Source of the DNA: Halochromatium salexigens
Lineage (GTDB): Bacteria > Pseudomonadota > Gammaproteobacteria > Chromatiales > Chromatiaceae
Direction: 5' to 3'
NCBI RefSeq assembly: GCF_016653295.1
Contig: NZ_NHSF01000067.1
Coordinates: 1 to 64,000 of the forward strand
DNA length: 64,000 nucleotides
Both the position numbers and the translations under genes were made by a program. How positions within the stretch are numbered: position 1 is the first letter of the stretch; every line of letters begins with the position of its first letter. The notes beneath the pieces were generated by a model. The model saw only the letters and a program-made list of their open reading frames with translations. It ran no database searches and was not told the origin of the DNA. Of this stretch, positions 19,919 through 28,884 are shown piece by piece.

Positions 19919-21028
19919 TCACGGCACGGCGGCCGCAGCCGCCCGCTCCCGAACGATGTCTGGCAAGGGCGGAATCATGCCGGTCTGCTTGATGCGGTCG
20001 TTGAGGTAGTCCCAGAAGGAGATGTTCAACTTGCGGCAGGTCTTCTTCAAACTGGCAAAGGTATCGCGGCATCGTCGCCCGAGTTCACTGCGGGTTCCGC
20101 CGCTGATCTTGCGCCATTTGACGTAACCGCGGATGTCGTTCTCACTGCCGTTGGTGTGCAGCGGGATATCGGGGTGCAACAAGACCCGTAGCAGCTCGCT
20201 CTGGTGGCGATGTAGCCGCTTCAAGGTCTGGTTGAGGGCGGCAAAGGAGGTCTTCTGGGTGAAAATCGCCTCGAAGCGCTCGCGCAGCGCGACGATGGCC
20301 GCGGGATCGGGGTCACGCTGGTAGGCTTTGAGGTCAGCGTAGAGCGTCCAGATCTGATCGCGCACGCTTTGCTGATCGGCGCGCTGCTGCGCATTGAGCG
20401 GGATGAGCGTGTGGATCAGCCGCTCGGCATGCACCCAGCACAGGGCATGCAGCAGGATGGCAAACTGCCCGGCCCCGTCGCTGACGATGACCAGCTCACG
20501 TGAGAGACCGTTGGCGAAGAGCCCTGCCAGCAAGGCGCCTTCGGTGGCGATGCGCTGGTGGCGCTCCTGGGTGATGCCCAGCGCGCTGAGATGCGCGCCC
20601 CAGGCGCTGGCGGTGGTGAGCTCACGGATCGGGGAGGCCATCAGTGCCTCGCGCTTGGCCTGGGGAAGACCCTGCTCGTGCCAATAGGTCAGGGCCTCTG
20701 CGGTGCCGCTGTAGAGCCGATCACCGGCTTGCAGCAGGGTCAGGACGTTGACCCGGCTCTTGCTGTCGGTGCGGCTGAACCAGGCAAAGAGGTCATTGCC
20801 AATCTGCGTCACAGAGCCGTTGCGACCCTGATGGCGGGCGCCGGAGTCATCGACCGTGATGCAGGCGCTCACCGCGAGGCCGACCTTGAGCAGGTCGTCT
20901 TTCTCGGCAAAGAAGTCCTCGTTGTGCCCACTGAGCAGAGCATCGATCTGCCCGACCGAAAGGTCGAGGCCCCATTCTCTCGCAAACACTTTGATGAAAA
21001 TCAGGGGCTTGTAGTCGGACGGATTTCG
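19919..21028 (-). pseudogene. 5'-truncated DDE transposase (IS66-like)
   Basis: The frame is open from 21028 to the stop at 19919 but begins in the middle of the protein. The recognisable part reads SDYKPLIFIKVFAREWGLDL, then EDFFAEKDDLLKVGLAV, ITVDDSGARHQGRNG (first catalytic Asp region), VIVSDGAGQF, CWVHAERLIH and PLHTNGSENDIRGYVKWRKI (catalytic Glu). This matches the IS66-like group of large DDE transposases. An in-frame TGA at 21029-21031 and absence of the N-terminal third indicate a dead copy. A possible left element end (GAGAAGTTACCCTGC, minus strand, near 19900) has no partner on the right. Confidence 0.8.
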
Positions 21029-21075
21029 TCACCTTAAAAGGGCTGACAAGCTGTTGAAGACTCAAGGACATGGGT

Positions 21076-21275
21076 TGTGGATAACCTGTCAGCGGATTCA
21101 TCCATGCGAGTTACCCACAAGCCATCGACAGGCTATATCACCTTGGCACACAGCTTTGCAACCTCTTCAAGTCTTTGAAATAATTAAACTTTAACCCCGA
21201 AAAGTTTATTATCCACAGCACTGATTATTACGACTAACTTGATAGATAAATAAATCATAATAAAGCAAGATCTAG
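21076..21275. promoter_or_regulatory. DnaA-box cluster beside AT-rich DNA (origin-like or titration site)
   Basis: Three DnaA-type 9-mers lie within 142 bp: TGTGGATAA at 21076-21084 (reverse of TTATCCACA), TTACCCACA at 21111-21119 and TTATCCACA at 21209-21217. The first and third match the strict consensus exactly. From 21178 to 21275 the DNA is strikingly AT-rich for this genome. Read on the minus strand, it contains GATTTATTTATCT, which differs at two positions from one of the E. coli oriC 13-mers. There is also an IR AAACTTT-N8-AAAGTTT near 21187-21208. dnaA, dnaN and mnmG are not adjacent. No gene occupies 21029-21487 apart from the fragment described next. Confidence 0.4.
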
Positions 21276-21349
21276 AGACGGTACGAGCATAGGCTGCCGA
21301 TAACCAAGGGTTCCCTGCCCCCTTGAGTCCAACCTTGAACCCAAGGGGC

Positions 21350-21476
21350 AGAGCATTGAATCGCGGCCAATGCCGTTAGGGTCAGTATAGTGGAAACGAA
21401 TACCGCCCTTACCGGCTCCGAGCAGGCGATTGTGCAGCACGCGGTAACCGACGAAGATCTCTGTGGGTGTTAGTGT
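21350..21476 (-). pseudogene. Fragment of a Glu/Leu/Phe/Val dehydrogenase N-terminal domain
   Basis: A minus-strand frame opens after a TGA at about 21477 and reads TPTEIFVGYRVLHNRLLGAG then KGGIRFHYTDPNG. This matches the dimerisation-domain signature of glutamate dehydrogenases (GYRVQH...GP.KGGIRFH). After about 40 residues the similarity stops and the frame ends at 21255. No start codon, no catalytic lysine region and no NAD domain are present, so this is a gene relic. Confidence 0.55.
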
Positions 21477-21487
21477 TCACGAGGCGT

Positions 21488-24007
21488 CTACCTATCGCTG
21501 AAAGGCGTCGGTGCGATGGGGCTCAGCGTCCAGATGTCCTGGTTGTACTGGGCGATGGTGCGGTCGGAGGAGAAATGCCCACTATGCGCGCTGTTGAGGA
21601 TGCTCATCTTTAGCCAGTGTTGGCGATCCACATAGGCCTCGGCGGCTTGCTGCTGGGCCTGACGATAGCTGTCGAAGTCCGCCGCTGTGAGCCAGGGGTC
21701 GTTGGGGCTGCGGATGCCGTTGACAATTGGCTCAAAGATGCCCGGCTCGAACTGATTGAAATGGCCGCATTCGAGCAGGGCCATGACCTCGCGCAGGGCC
21801 TCGTCATGGGCGATGATGCCATTGGGGTCGTAGTGATCACGGGTGCGCGTGACCTCTTCGGCGGTGAGCCCGAAGAGGAAGAAGTTCTCGTCACCGACGC
21901 GCTCGCGGATCTCGATGTTGGCGCCATCCAGGGTGCCGATAGTGACCGCGCCATTCATCATGAACTTCATGTTGCCGGTGCCGGAGGCCTCCTTGCCGGC
22001 GGTCGAGATCTGCTCGGACAGATCGGTGCCCGGCGCCAGGATCTCCATCACCGAGACGCGGTAATCCGGGATGAAGGCCACGCGCAGTTGTTCGGTGACC
22101 TGGCGATCGGCATTGACCACCTTGGCGACGTTGTTGATCAGCTTGATGATCCGCTTGGCGATCTCGTAGCCGGGCGCGGCCTTGCCGCCGATCAGCACGC
22201 AGCGCGGCGCGCCGATATCACCATCGCCGTGTTTGATCCGATGATAGAGATGGATCACATGCAGGATGTTGAGCAGTTGGCGCTTGTACTCATGGATGCG
22301 CTTGACCTGGACATCGAACATGAATTCGACCGGGAAGTCGATCCGGCAGGTCGAGCCCACCATCTCCGCGAGGCGTGCCTTGTTGGCGGTTTTGATCTCA
22401 TCCCAGCGTTGCTGGAAGTCGGCCTCCTCGGCCTTGGGCGCGAGTTGCTCGAGCAAGGAGAGATCGTTGACCCAGTCCTTGCCGACCGTCTCATCGAGCA
22501 GCTCGCGCAGCCCCGGATTGCACATCGCCAGCCAGCGCCGCGGTGTGACGCCATTGGTCTTGTTGTTGAACTTGGCCGGCCACAGCTCGAACCAGTCGCG
22601 GAACAGGCCCTGCTTGAGCAGCTCGGAGTGCAGCGCGGCGACGCCGTTGACCGAGAAACTGCCGACGATGGCCAGGAAGGCCATGCGTACCTGCGGATCA
22701 TCGCCTTCCTCGATCAACGACATGCGTCGCTGCCGGTCCATCTCGCCCGGCCAGCGCGAAGCCACCTCGGAGAGGAAGCGGGCGTTGATCTCGTAGATGA
22801 TCTCGAGGATGCGCGGTAGCAGTTGCTGGAACAGGCGCACCGGCCAGCGCTCGAGCGCTTCTGGCAGCAGGGTATGGTTGGTATAGGCCATGGTGCGGGT
22901 GGTGATCTCCCAGGCCTGCTCCCACTCCAGATGGTGCAGGTCGATGAGCTGGCGCATCAGCTCCGGCACCGAGACCGCCGGATGGGTATCGTTGAGCTGG
23001 AAGCAGTTCTTGTCGGCGAAGGCGCTGAAGTCGTTGCCGTGCAGGCGCTGCCATTCACGGATCACGTCCTTGATGCTGGCGCAAGCGAGGACGTATTGCT
23101 GGCGCAGGCGCAGCTCCTTGCCATTCTCGCTGGCATCATTCGGGTAGAGCACCATGGTGATGTGCTCGGCGTTGTTCTTGGCGGCGACCGACTCGGGGTA
23201 GCTGCCGGCATTGAACTCGTCGAGATCGAAGACGTCGGTGGCGGTGGTGGACCAGAGCCGCAGGGTATTGATGGTGTCGTTCTTGTAGCCGGGGATCGGG
23301 ATGTCGTAGGGCACCGCCAGCACATCATGGGTGTTGACCCAGCGCTGCACCGAGCGGCCCTGGTCGTCGGTGTGCGTCTCGGTGTGACCGCCGAAGGGGA
23401 TGCGCTGGGTGTACTCGGGGCGCTCCAGCTCCCAGGGATTACCATCGCGCAGCCAGTGATCCGGCTCCTCGCGCTGGTGGCCGTTCTCGATCAACTGGCG
23501 GAACATGCCAAATTCGTAGCGCAGGCCATAGCCCTTGACCGGTAGCTGCAGGGTCGCGCAACTGTCGAGGAAACAGGCGGCCAGACGTCCCAAGCCGCCG
23601 TTGCCCAGGCCGGCGTCCATCTCGGCCGATTCGATCTCCTCGTAGAGCAGGCCCATCTCGTAGAGGGCTTGACTCGCCTCGTCGGTGATGCCGAGGTTGA
23701 GCAGCGCATTGCTCAGCGAGCGCCCCATCAGGAACTCGAGCGAGAGGTAGTAGGTGCGCTTGCAGTTGGCCTGATCATGCGCGTGTCGGGTGCGCTTCCA
23801 GCGCTCCATCAAGCGGTCGCGCAGCGTGATGGCCAAGGCCTTGTAGGGGTAGTAGGCGGAGCGACAGTCGCGATCGCGACCGAGGGTGTGTGCGTAGTAG
23901 TGTTGGAAGTCACGGCCGAGGCTCTCGGCATCCATGCCCAATGGCTCGAGCTTGAACAGACGGTCGTTGGGTGAGCTGTCGGTGAGGTCTTTGAACGGAG
24001 ACATCAT
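21488..24007 (-). CDS. glgP: Glycogen/starch/alpha-glucan phosphorylase GlgP
   Basis: 839 aa, full family length. Releases glucose-1-phosphate from glycogen. Seen: YYLSLEFLMGRSLSNALLNL, AGLGNGGLGRLAACFLDS, QLNDTHPAVSVPEL, VNGVAALHSELLK, TNGVTPRRWL and the PLP-lysine motif GKEASGTGNMKFMMNGA. Glycogen is a principal carbon store in purple sulfur bacteria and its breakdown supports dark metabolism. The gene is alone, with 171 bp of gene-free DNA upstream to the DUF2939 gene. Confidence 0.97.
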   Translation of the reverse strand: MMSPFKDLTDSSPNDRLFKLEPLGMDAESLGRDFQHYYAHTLGRDRDCRSAYYPYKALAITLRDRLMERWKRTRHAHDQANCKRTYYLSLEFLMGRSLSNALLNLGITDEASQALYEMGLLYEEIESAEMDAGLGNGGLGRLAACFLDSCATLQLPVKGYGLRYEFGMFRQLIENGHQREEPDHWLRDGNPWELERPEYTQRIPFGGHTETHTDDQGRSVQRWVNTHDVLAVPYDIPIPGYKNDTINTLRLWSTTATDVFDLDEFNAGSYPESVAAKNNAEHITMVLYPNDASENGKELRLRQQYVLACASIKDVIREWQRLHGNDFSAFADKNCFQLNDTHPAVSVPELMRQLIDLHHLEWEQAWEITTRTMAYTNHTLLPEALERWPVRLFQQLLPRILEIIYEINARFLSEVASRWPGEMDRQRRMSLIEEGDDPQVRMAFLAIVGSFSVNGVAALHSELLKQGLFRDWFELWPAKFNNKTNGVTPRRWLAMCNPGLRELLDETVGKDWVNDLSLLEQLAPKAEEADFQQRWDEIKTANKARLAEMVGSTCRIDFPVEFMFDVQVKRIHEYKRQLLNILHVIHLYHRIKHGDGDIGAPRCVLIGGKAAPGYEIAKRIIKLINNVAKVVNADRQVTEQLRVAFIPDYRVSVMEILAPGTDLSEQISTAGKEASGTGNMKFMMNGAVTIGTLDGANIEIRERVGDENFFLFGLTAEEVTRTRDHYDPNGIIAHDEALREVMALLECGHFNQFEPGIFEPIVNGIRSPNDPWLTAADFDSYRQAQQQAAEAYVDRQHWLKMSILNSAHSGHFSSDRTIAQYNQDIWTLSPIAPTPFSDR

Positions 24008-24178
24008 GAGTTCCTGCGCCGAAGAGGAGGCGAGCGGTGGTGGGAGACAGGACGCTAAAGCGCCTAAGATACCGCGCGTTAGCGCTTTGCGGGAACGACT
24101 TCAGTGCATCCAGGGCGCTGTTTTTCAAAAGGGTCGGTCTCGAAGGGTCTGAAGCCTGACTGCGGTCACGGCAGTACG

Positions 24179-24736
24179 TCAATAGGAGATGGCTGTGACA
24201 CGCCAATCCAGCCAGCCACGCTCGAGCCGCAGCCGCACCGGCGGGGCCGGCGTTGTCGATGTCTCTTCGGCTGCAGGCTGACCGATGCGCACGCGAAAGC
24301 TGGTCGGGCTGTCGTAGAAGGCATAACTGATGGCGGGCCAGAATCCGCTTTGGCCCTCGGCATGGGTGAGGAGTCGCTCTCGCACCCAGGCCAAGGTCAT
24401 GCCTTGGGGGAGTGCGTTGAGGCCCTCGCGGCGGATGGTCGTTTGTACCCAGTCGATGAAGGCGTCGGAGACCTCGCCGATCGCACTCTGGCGATCCTTG
24501 TCGAGCCGACGCAGGATCTGATCGCGCACGGCCTCGATATCGATCAGACTGCTGAGCGCTGAGGTCGGGCCATTCACGGTGGTGCGATCGAGTCGCCAGA
24601 GGCTGATAAAGGGCGAGACCAGGTAGAGGCTGGCGATGATCAGCAAGCCAGCTGCGACCCAGCGTGTCCTTGCCAGCAGCCAGGGTCGGCGGTGCGATAG
24701 GACCTGGCGCAGTGGGGCCTGACTGTTAACGGGCAT
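24179..24736 (-). CDS. DUF2939 protein, single-pass membrane
   Basis: 185 aa. One N-terminal helix (WVAAGLLIIASLYLVSPFISLW) followed by the DUF2939 pattern SPFISLWRLDRTTVNG, SALSSLIDIEAVRDQI and a C-terminal beta region YAFYDSPTSFRVRI...LRLERGWLDWRVTAI. The function of the family is unknown; the body probably faces the periplasm. The start ATG at 24736 shares a base with the stop of yheS (TGATG), so it is translationally coupled to that gene. Confidence 0.85.
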   Translation of the reverse strand: MPVNSQAPLRQVLSHRRPWLLARTRWVAAGLLIIASLYLVSPFISLWRLDRTTVNGPTSALSSLIDIEAVRDQILRRLDKDRQSAIGEVSDAFIDWVQTTIRREGLNALPQGMTLAWVRERLLTHAEGQSGFWPAISYAFYDSPTSFRVRIGQPAAEETSTTPAPPVRLRLERGWLDWRVTAISY

Positions 24737-26682
24737 CAGTGCGGGGGTGCCTGGAGCTGCTCGAGCTCTTCGCCCGTGCTGAGCCAAGCCTGCTCGACCT
24801 CGCTCAGTTCGGCGTCGACCTGGCGCTTGGCGTCCATCAACGCGAGCAGGCGCGCTTTGGCGTCTGGCTCATAGAGGCTGTTGTCGGTCAACTGTTGGTC
24901 GAGCTGCTCGCCTCGTTCGCTGAGTGTCTCCAGGCGCTGCTCGAGCTGCTTGAGCCGCTGCCGCAGGGGTTGCAGCCGGGCGCGTTCCTCGGCCTCGCGG
25001 CGGCGCAGATCCTTCTTCGAGACCACCGCAGCGGGCTCGCTGTCCGGGGTGGCTCGAGCACCGCCCTGCACGCCGGCACTGGCCGACTGTCGGCGTTGGC
25101 TCGCGCGCTGGTTCGCGCGTTGGCTGATCCAGGTTGGATAGTCGTCGAGATCGCCGTCGAACGGCTGCACGCGCCCGTCGTCGACCAACAGCAGCTCATC
25201 GCAGGTGATGCGCAGCAGATGGCGATCGTGCGAGACCAGCACCACGGCGCCGGCGTAATCCTGCAGCGCCTCGCTCAGGGCGTGGCGCATGTCCAGATCC
25301 AGGTGATTGGTCGGCTCGTCGAGCAGGAGCAGATTCGGGCGTTGATAGACGATCAACGCCAGCGCGAGCCGGGCCTTCTCGCCGCCGGAGAACGGCGCCA
25401 CGGGGTCGGTGGCCTGATCGCCGCTGAAGCCGAAGCCGCCGAGGAAATCGCGCAGCGATTGTTCCGAGGCCACGGGATCGAGCGAGGTCAGATGCCGCAA
25501 CGGCGAGGCATCCGGCTGCAGTTGGTCCATCTGATGTTGCGCGAAGTAGCCGATGCGCAGCCCCTGCGCCTCAAGCCGGCTGCCCGTGAGGGCTGCTCGC
25601 TCGCCGGCCAGGGTCTTGATCAAGGTCGACTTGCCGGCGCCATTCGGGCCGAGCAGGGCGAGTCGATCGCCAGGTCGCAGGATCAGCGAGACCGCCTCGA
25701 GGATCGGCACGCCATCATAGCCGACCGCGAGATCCTCGAGCCGCAACAGCGGGTTGGGTTGGCTCTCGGCATTGCGAAACCGGAACTTAAACGGTGTGTC
25801 CACATGCGCTGGCGCGATCAGCTCGAGGCGCTCGAGCGCCTTCAGTCGACTCTGCGCCTGGCGCGCCTTGTTGGCCTGGACGCGAAAGCGATCGATGAAG
25901 GAGCGCACATGGGCGATCTCGCGCTGCTGGCGCTCGAAGGCCGCCTGCTGCTGCGCCAGTTGCTCGGCGCGCTGGCGCTCGAAAGCCGAATAACCACCGC
26001 TGTAGGTGCGCAGTTGACACCGCTCGAGGTGGCAGATGCTGGTCGCCACCGCATCGAGCACGTCGCGATCGTGCGAGATCAGCACCAGGGTGCCGGGGTA
26101 GGCGCGCAGCCAGCCCTCGAGCCAGATCACCGCGTCGAGATCGAGGTGGTTGGTGGGCTCATCGAGCAGCAGCAGGTCGGAGCGGCACATGAGCGCGCGC
26201 GCCAGCGCCAGGCGCATGCGCCAGCCCCCAGACCAGGCATCGAGCGGCCGCCGTTCGTCGCCGATCGCGAAGCCGAGGCCGTGCATGAGCTGCGCGGCGC
26301 GGCTCTCGGCCTCCCAGGCGCCGACCGCGTCGAGGCGCCCGAGCAGCTCGCCTTGGCGCAGGCCGTCGTCGGCCTGCTCGGCCTCGCGCAGGGCCGCTTG
26401 CAGTTGCCTCAGTTCGCTGTCGCCATCGATGACGAACTCGATCGCCTCGCGCGCGCCCGAGGGGGTGTGTTGAGCGACATGCGCGACCTCCCAGCCGGCC
26501 GGGAGGGAGACGCTGCCGGCATCAGGCGTCAGCTCGTCGCGCAGCAGCGCGAGCAGGCTCGATTTACCGCAGCCATTGGCACCGACCAGCCCGAGCTTCT
26601 GGCCTGGATGCAGGCGCAGATCGGCATCCTCGAGCAGGAGCTTGGTCCCGCGCCGCAGACTGACGCCGCGTAATTCGAGCAT
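24736..26682 (-). CDS. yheS: ABC-F protein YheS-like ATPase
   Basis: 648 aa. Soluble ribosome-associated ABC-F ATPase with two nucleotide-binding domains: Walker A GANGCGKSS (about residue 35) and GPNGAGKST (about 345), Walker B LLLLDEPTNHLDLDAVIWLE and LLLLDEPTNHLDLDMRHAL. A linker of about 80 residues joins them, and a charged coiled-coil C-terminal tail (LKQLEQRLETLSERGEQLDQ) follows. The N-terminus MLELRGVSLRRGTKLLLEDA matches YheS better than Uup or EttA. 2 bp downstream of comM. Confidence 0.93.
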   Translation of the reverse strand: MLELRGVSLRRGTKLLLEDADLRLHPGQKLGLVGANGCGKSSLLALLRDELTPDAGSVSLPAGWEVAHVAQHTPSGAREAIEFVIDGDSELRQLQAALREAEQADDGLRQGELLGRLDAVGAWEAESRAAQLMHGLGFAIGDERRPLDAWSGGWRMRLALARALMCRSDLLLLDEPTNHLDLDAVIWLEGWLRAYPGTLVLISHDRDVLDAVATSICHLERCQLRTYSGGYSAFERQRAEQLAQQQAAFERQQREIAHVRSFIDRFRVQANKARQAQSRLKALERLELIAPAHVDTPFKFRFRNAESQPNPLLRLEDLAVGYDGVPILEAVSLILRPGDRLALLGPNGAGKSTLIKTLAGERAALTGSRLEAQGLRIGYFAQHQMDQLQPDASPLRHLTSLDPVASEQSLRDFLGGFGFSGDQATDPVAPFSGGEKARLALALIVYQRPNLLLLDEPTNHLDLDMRHALSEALQDYAGAVVLVSHDRHLLRITCDELLLVDDGRVQPFDGDLDDYPTWISQRANQRASQRRQSASAGVQGGARATPDSEPAAVVSKKDLRRREAEERARLQPLRQRLKQLEQRLETLSERGEQLDQQLTDNSLYEPDAKARLLALMDAKRQVDAELSEVEQAWLSTGEELEQLQAPPH

Positions 26683-26684
26683 GC

Positions 26685-28226
26685 CTAGCCGACGCCTCCG
26701 CCCATGCCTCCAGGGGCCTGCTCGCGATCCAGGCGCCGGTAGCCGATGGCCTCGCCCAGGTGCAGCGGCGTGATCCGTTCCTGATGATCGAGGTCGGCAA
26801 TGGTGCGGGCGACCTTCAAGATCCGATGATAGGCGCGGGCGGAGAGGGCCAGTCGTTGCATGGCGCGCTGCATCAGCTGCTGCCCGTCGTTGCCGAGGGG
26901 GCAGTCGCGCTCGATCTCGCGCGGCTCGAGGGCGCTGTTGGGTTTACCGGCGCGCGCCTCGGCGAGCGAGCGTGCCGCCGCGACCCGCTGCTTGACCGTC
27001 GCGCTCGACTCCGCCGGGGCGTGCGCCTCGGTCTGCAACTGCTCGGCGGGCAGGCGTGGCACCTCCACGTGCAGGTCGATGCGATCGAGCAGCGGGCCGG
27101 AGAGGCGCGCGCGATAGCGGCTGACCTGTTCCTGGGTACAGCGGCAGCGGCCACTGGGATCGCCGAGATAACCACAGGGGCAGGGATTCATGGCGCCGAC
27201 GAGCTGGAAGCGGGCCGGGAACTCAGCGCTGCGCGCCGCGCGCGAGATATGGATCTGACCGGATTCGAGCGGCTCGCGCAGGACCTCCAGCACGCGCCGA
27301 TCGAATTCCGGCAGCTCATCGAGGAACAGCACCCCATGATGCGCGAGCGAGATCTCGCCGGGACGCGGATTGGCGCCGCCTCCGACCAGGGCGATGCCGG
27401 AAGCGGTATGGTGCGGCGAGCGAAACGGGCGCTGGCGCCAGTGTAAGGGGATCGCGGGCGCAAGCTGGCTGACCGAATGCACGGCCGCGACCTCGACTGC
27501 TTCGGCCTCGGTCAGACGCGGCAGGATGCCGGGCAGGCGCGCGGCCAGCATCGATTTGCCGGTACCCGGCGGGCCGAGCAGGAGCAGACTGTGCGCACCC
27601 GCGGCAGCGATCTCGAGCGCCCGCTTGGCCTGCGGTTGACCGCGCACCTCGGCTAGATCCGGGGCATTGTCAGGTGCCGGTGGTGGCTCGTCGAGCGGGT
27701 GGACGGCCAGGGCTGTCAGCCCGTTCAGGTGCTCGCAGACGTCGAGCAGTCGATCGGCGGGCAGGATCTGGAGGCCGCTGACGAGCGCGGCCTCGGCCGC
27801 GTTTGCTCGCGGCAGGACCAGCGCGCGCCCCGCGTCACGCGCCGCAAGCGCTGCCGGCAGGACAGCGTCGATCGGGCGTAGCTCGCCACTGAGGGCGAGT
27901 TCGCCGAGGAATTCGTGCACGCTCAGTGGCGCGCTCTGGATCTGCCCGGACGCGCCGAGAATACCGAGCGCGATCGGCAAGTCGAAGCGGCCGCCTTCTT
28001 TCGGTAGATCAGCCGGCGCCAGATTGATGGTGACTCGGCCCGCGGGGAACTCGAATTGGCTATTGGCGAGTGCGCCCCGGACTCGATCCTTGCTCTCGCG
28101 CACCGCGAGTTCGGGGAGGCCGACGATCGACAGCGACGGCAAGCCGACGCCGGCATGCACCTCAACGGTCACGGGCGGCGCCTCGATGCCGACGCGTGCG
28201 CGGCTATACAGAACGGAGAGACCCAA
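26685..28226 (-). CDS. comM: YifB/ComM family Mg-chelatase-like AAA ATPase
   Basis: 513 aa. ComM-family hexameric helicase that promotes branch migration during natural transformation. An N-terminal Lon-protease-like fold (VGLPSLSIVGLPELAVRESK, GRVTINLAPADLPKEGGRFD) precedes the AAA core with LLLGPPGTGKSMLAARLPGI and HHGVLFLDELPEF. A zinc-ribbon-like CPCGYLGDPSGRCRC and the C-terminal Mg_chelatase_C domain follow. The start is TTG at 28226 with AGGA eight bases upstream. Upstream of yheS in the same direction. Confidence 0.95.
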   Translation of the reverse strand: MGLSVLYSRARVGIEAPPVTVEVHAGVGLPSLSIVGLPELAVRESKDRVRGALANSQFEFPAGRVTINLAPADLPKEGGRFDLPIALGILGASGQIQSAPLSVHEFLGELALSGELRPIDAVLPAALAARDAGRALVLPRANAAEAALVSGLQILPADRLLDVCEHLNGLTALAVHPLDEPPPAPDNAPDLAEVRGQPQAKRALEIAAAGAHSLLLLGPPGTGKSMLAARLPGILPRLTEAEAVEVAAVHSVSQLAPAIPLHWRQRPFRSPHHTASGIALVGGGANPRPGEISLAHHGVLFLDELPEFDRRVLEVLREPLESGQIHISRAARSAEFPARFQLVGAMNPCPCGYLGDPSGRCRCTQEQVSRYRARLSGPLLDRIDLHVEVPRLPAEQLQTEAHAPAESSATVKQRVAAARSLAEARAGKPNSALEPREIERDCPLGNDGQQLMQRAMQRLALSARAYHRILKVARTIADLDHQERITPLHLGEAIGYRRLDREQAPGGMGGGVG

Positions 28227-28271
28227 GGCGCGGTCCTGAATGGGCGAGCGAGAAGCGGCGGGCGCCGGGGC

Positions 28272-28574
28272 TCAGGCGCTGGGCTCTTCGAACTCGGCGC
28301 TTCCGCTTGCCTGCTCTGCTGTCGACGCCGGCACGGACCGCGCCTCAAGCGCGGCGACCCGTTGCTCGAGTGCGGCAAGCTTGGAACGCGAACGTGCGAG
28401 CACCGCGGCTTGGACGTCGAATTCCTCGCGCGTCACCAAGTCGAGTCGGGCCAGTCCAGCCTCCAGCGTTGCGCGAAAGCTGCGGTTAAGATCTTCCTGC
28501 AACACCTGAAAGCCCTTGGGGGCCTGGTCCGCTAGGCGGCGTGCAAGGTCGTCAATCTGTTTGGGGTCCAGCAT
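28272..28574 (-). CDS. ubiK: Ubiquinone biosynthesis accessory factor UbiK
   Basis: 100 aa. UbiK (YqiC/BMFP family) is a small coiled-coil protein that aids ubiquinone biosynthesis. It begins MLDPKQIDDLARRLADQAPK, has FRATLEAGLARLDLVTREEF and a heptad coiled coil SRSKLAALEQRVAALEA. The C-terminal 20 residues are variable Ala/Ser/Glu. 45 bp upstream of comM, probable shared transcript. Confidence 0.93.
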   Translation of the reverse strand: MLDPKQIDDLARRLADQAPKGFQVLQEDLNRSFRATLEAGLARLDLVTREEFDVQAAVLARSRSKLAALEQRVAALEARSVPASTAEQASGSAEFEEPSA

Positions 28575-28650
28575 CGAGGATCACCTTAAGCGTGAGAAGA
28601 GGTTAAAGCCATTATAGGGCGGTGGCGATCGGGGCGCCTGCTCCAAAGTT

Positions 28651-28667
28651 TGCACCGAAATGGTGCG
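28651..28667 (+). promoter_or_regulatory. NtrC-type enhancer site 1
   Basis: TGCACCGAAATGGTGCG matches the NtrC dyad TGCACC-N5-GGTGCA at all but the last base, and closely resembles the strong sites upstream of enteric glnA. It lies 43 bp (centre to centre) from site 2, about four helical turns. Confidence 0.7.
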
Positions 28668-28693
28668 CTGGCTCCCGAGTGCTCGGGGAGCGA

Positions 28694-28710
28694 TGCACTT
28701 TACAGGTGCA
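28694..28710 (+). promoter_or_regulatory. NtrC-type enhancer site 2
   Basis: TGCACTTTACAGGTGCA fits TGCACY-N5-GGTGCA perfectly. With site 1 it is centred roughly 100 and 142 bp upstream of the start predicted from the sigma-54-like element at 28776, the layout usual for NtrC enhancers. Confidence 0.75.
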
Positions 28711-28775
28711 GGATCGAGTTGTAACTCTGCGACATTCTAGCCAAAACCGTGGTCTTTTGCGCACATGGAATGGGT

Positions 28776-28791
28776 AGGCATGATACCTGCT
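28776..28791 (+). promoter_or_regulatory. Sigma-54-like promoter upstream of the porin gene
   Basis: AGGCATGATACCTGCT keeps the invariant GG (-24) and GC (-12) with the required 10-bp spacing and matches GGCA and TGC of TGGCAC-N5-TTGC. A weaker alternative with correct spacing is TGGCAGGATCACCGC at 28820. The 310-bp gap 28575-28884 holds nothing else apparent. Confidence 0.5.
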
Positions 28792-28884
28792 AGTTGATAT
28801 TTGGACCGTGATTTTGCATTGGCAGGATCACCGCGCAGGGTGACTGTCTCGCCCGTCAACGATTGAACTGAGGTAATTTGCATC

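Noticed and set aside
21617-22819. 400-codon open frame on the plus strand opposite glgP
   Set aside because: Antisense shadow of a conserved gene; composition typical of reverse-frame translation.
24739-26673. 644-codon open frame on the plus strand opposite yheS
   Set aside because: Produced by GC-rich codon bias antisense to a clear ABC-F gene; its sequence has no domain features and lacks a ribosome-binding site.
28801-28818. TTGGACCGTGATTTTGCA as the sigma-54 promoter of the porin gene
   Set aside because: GG and GC are separated by 11 rather than 10 bases, which sigma-54 does not tolerate well.
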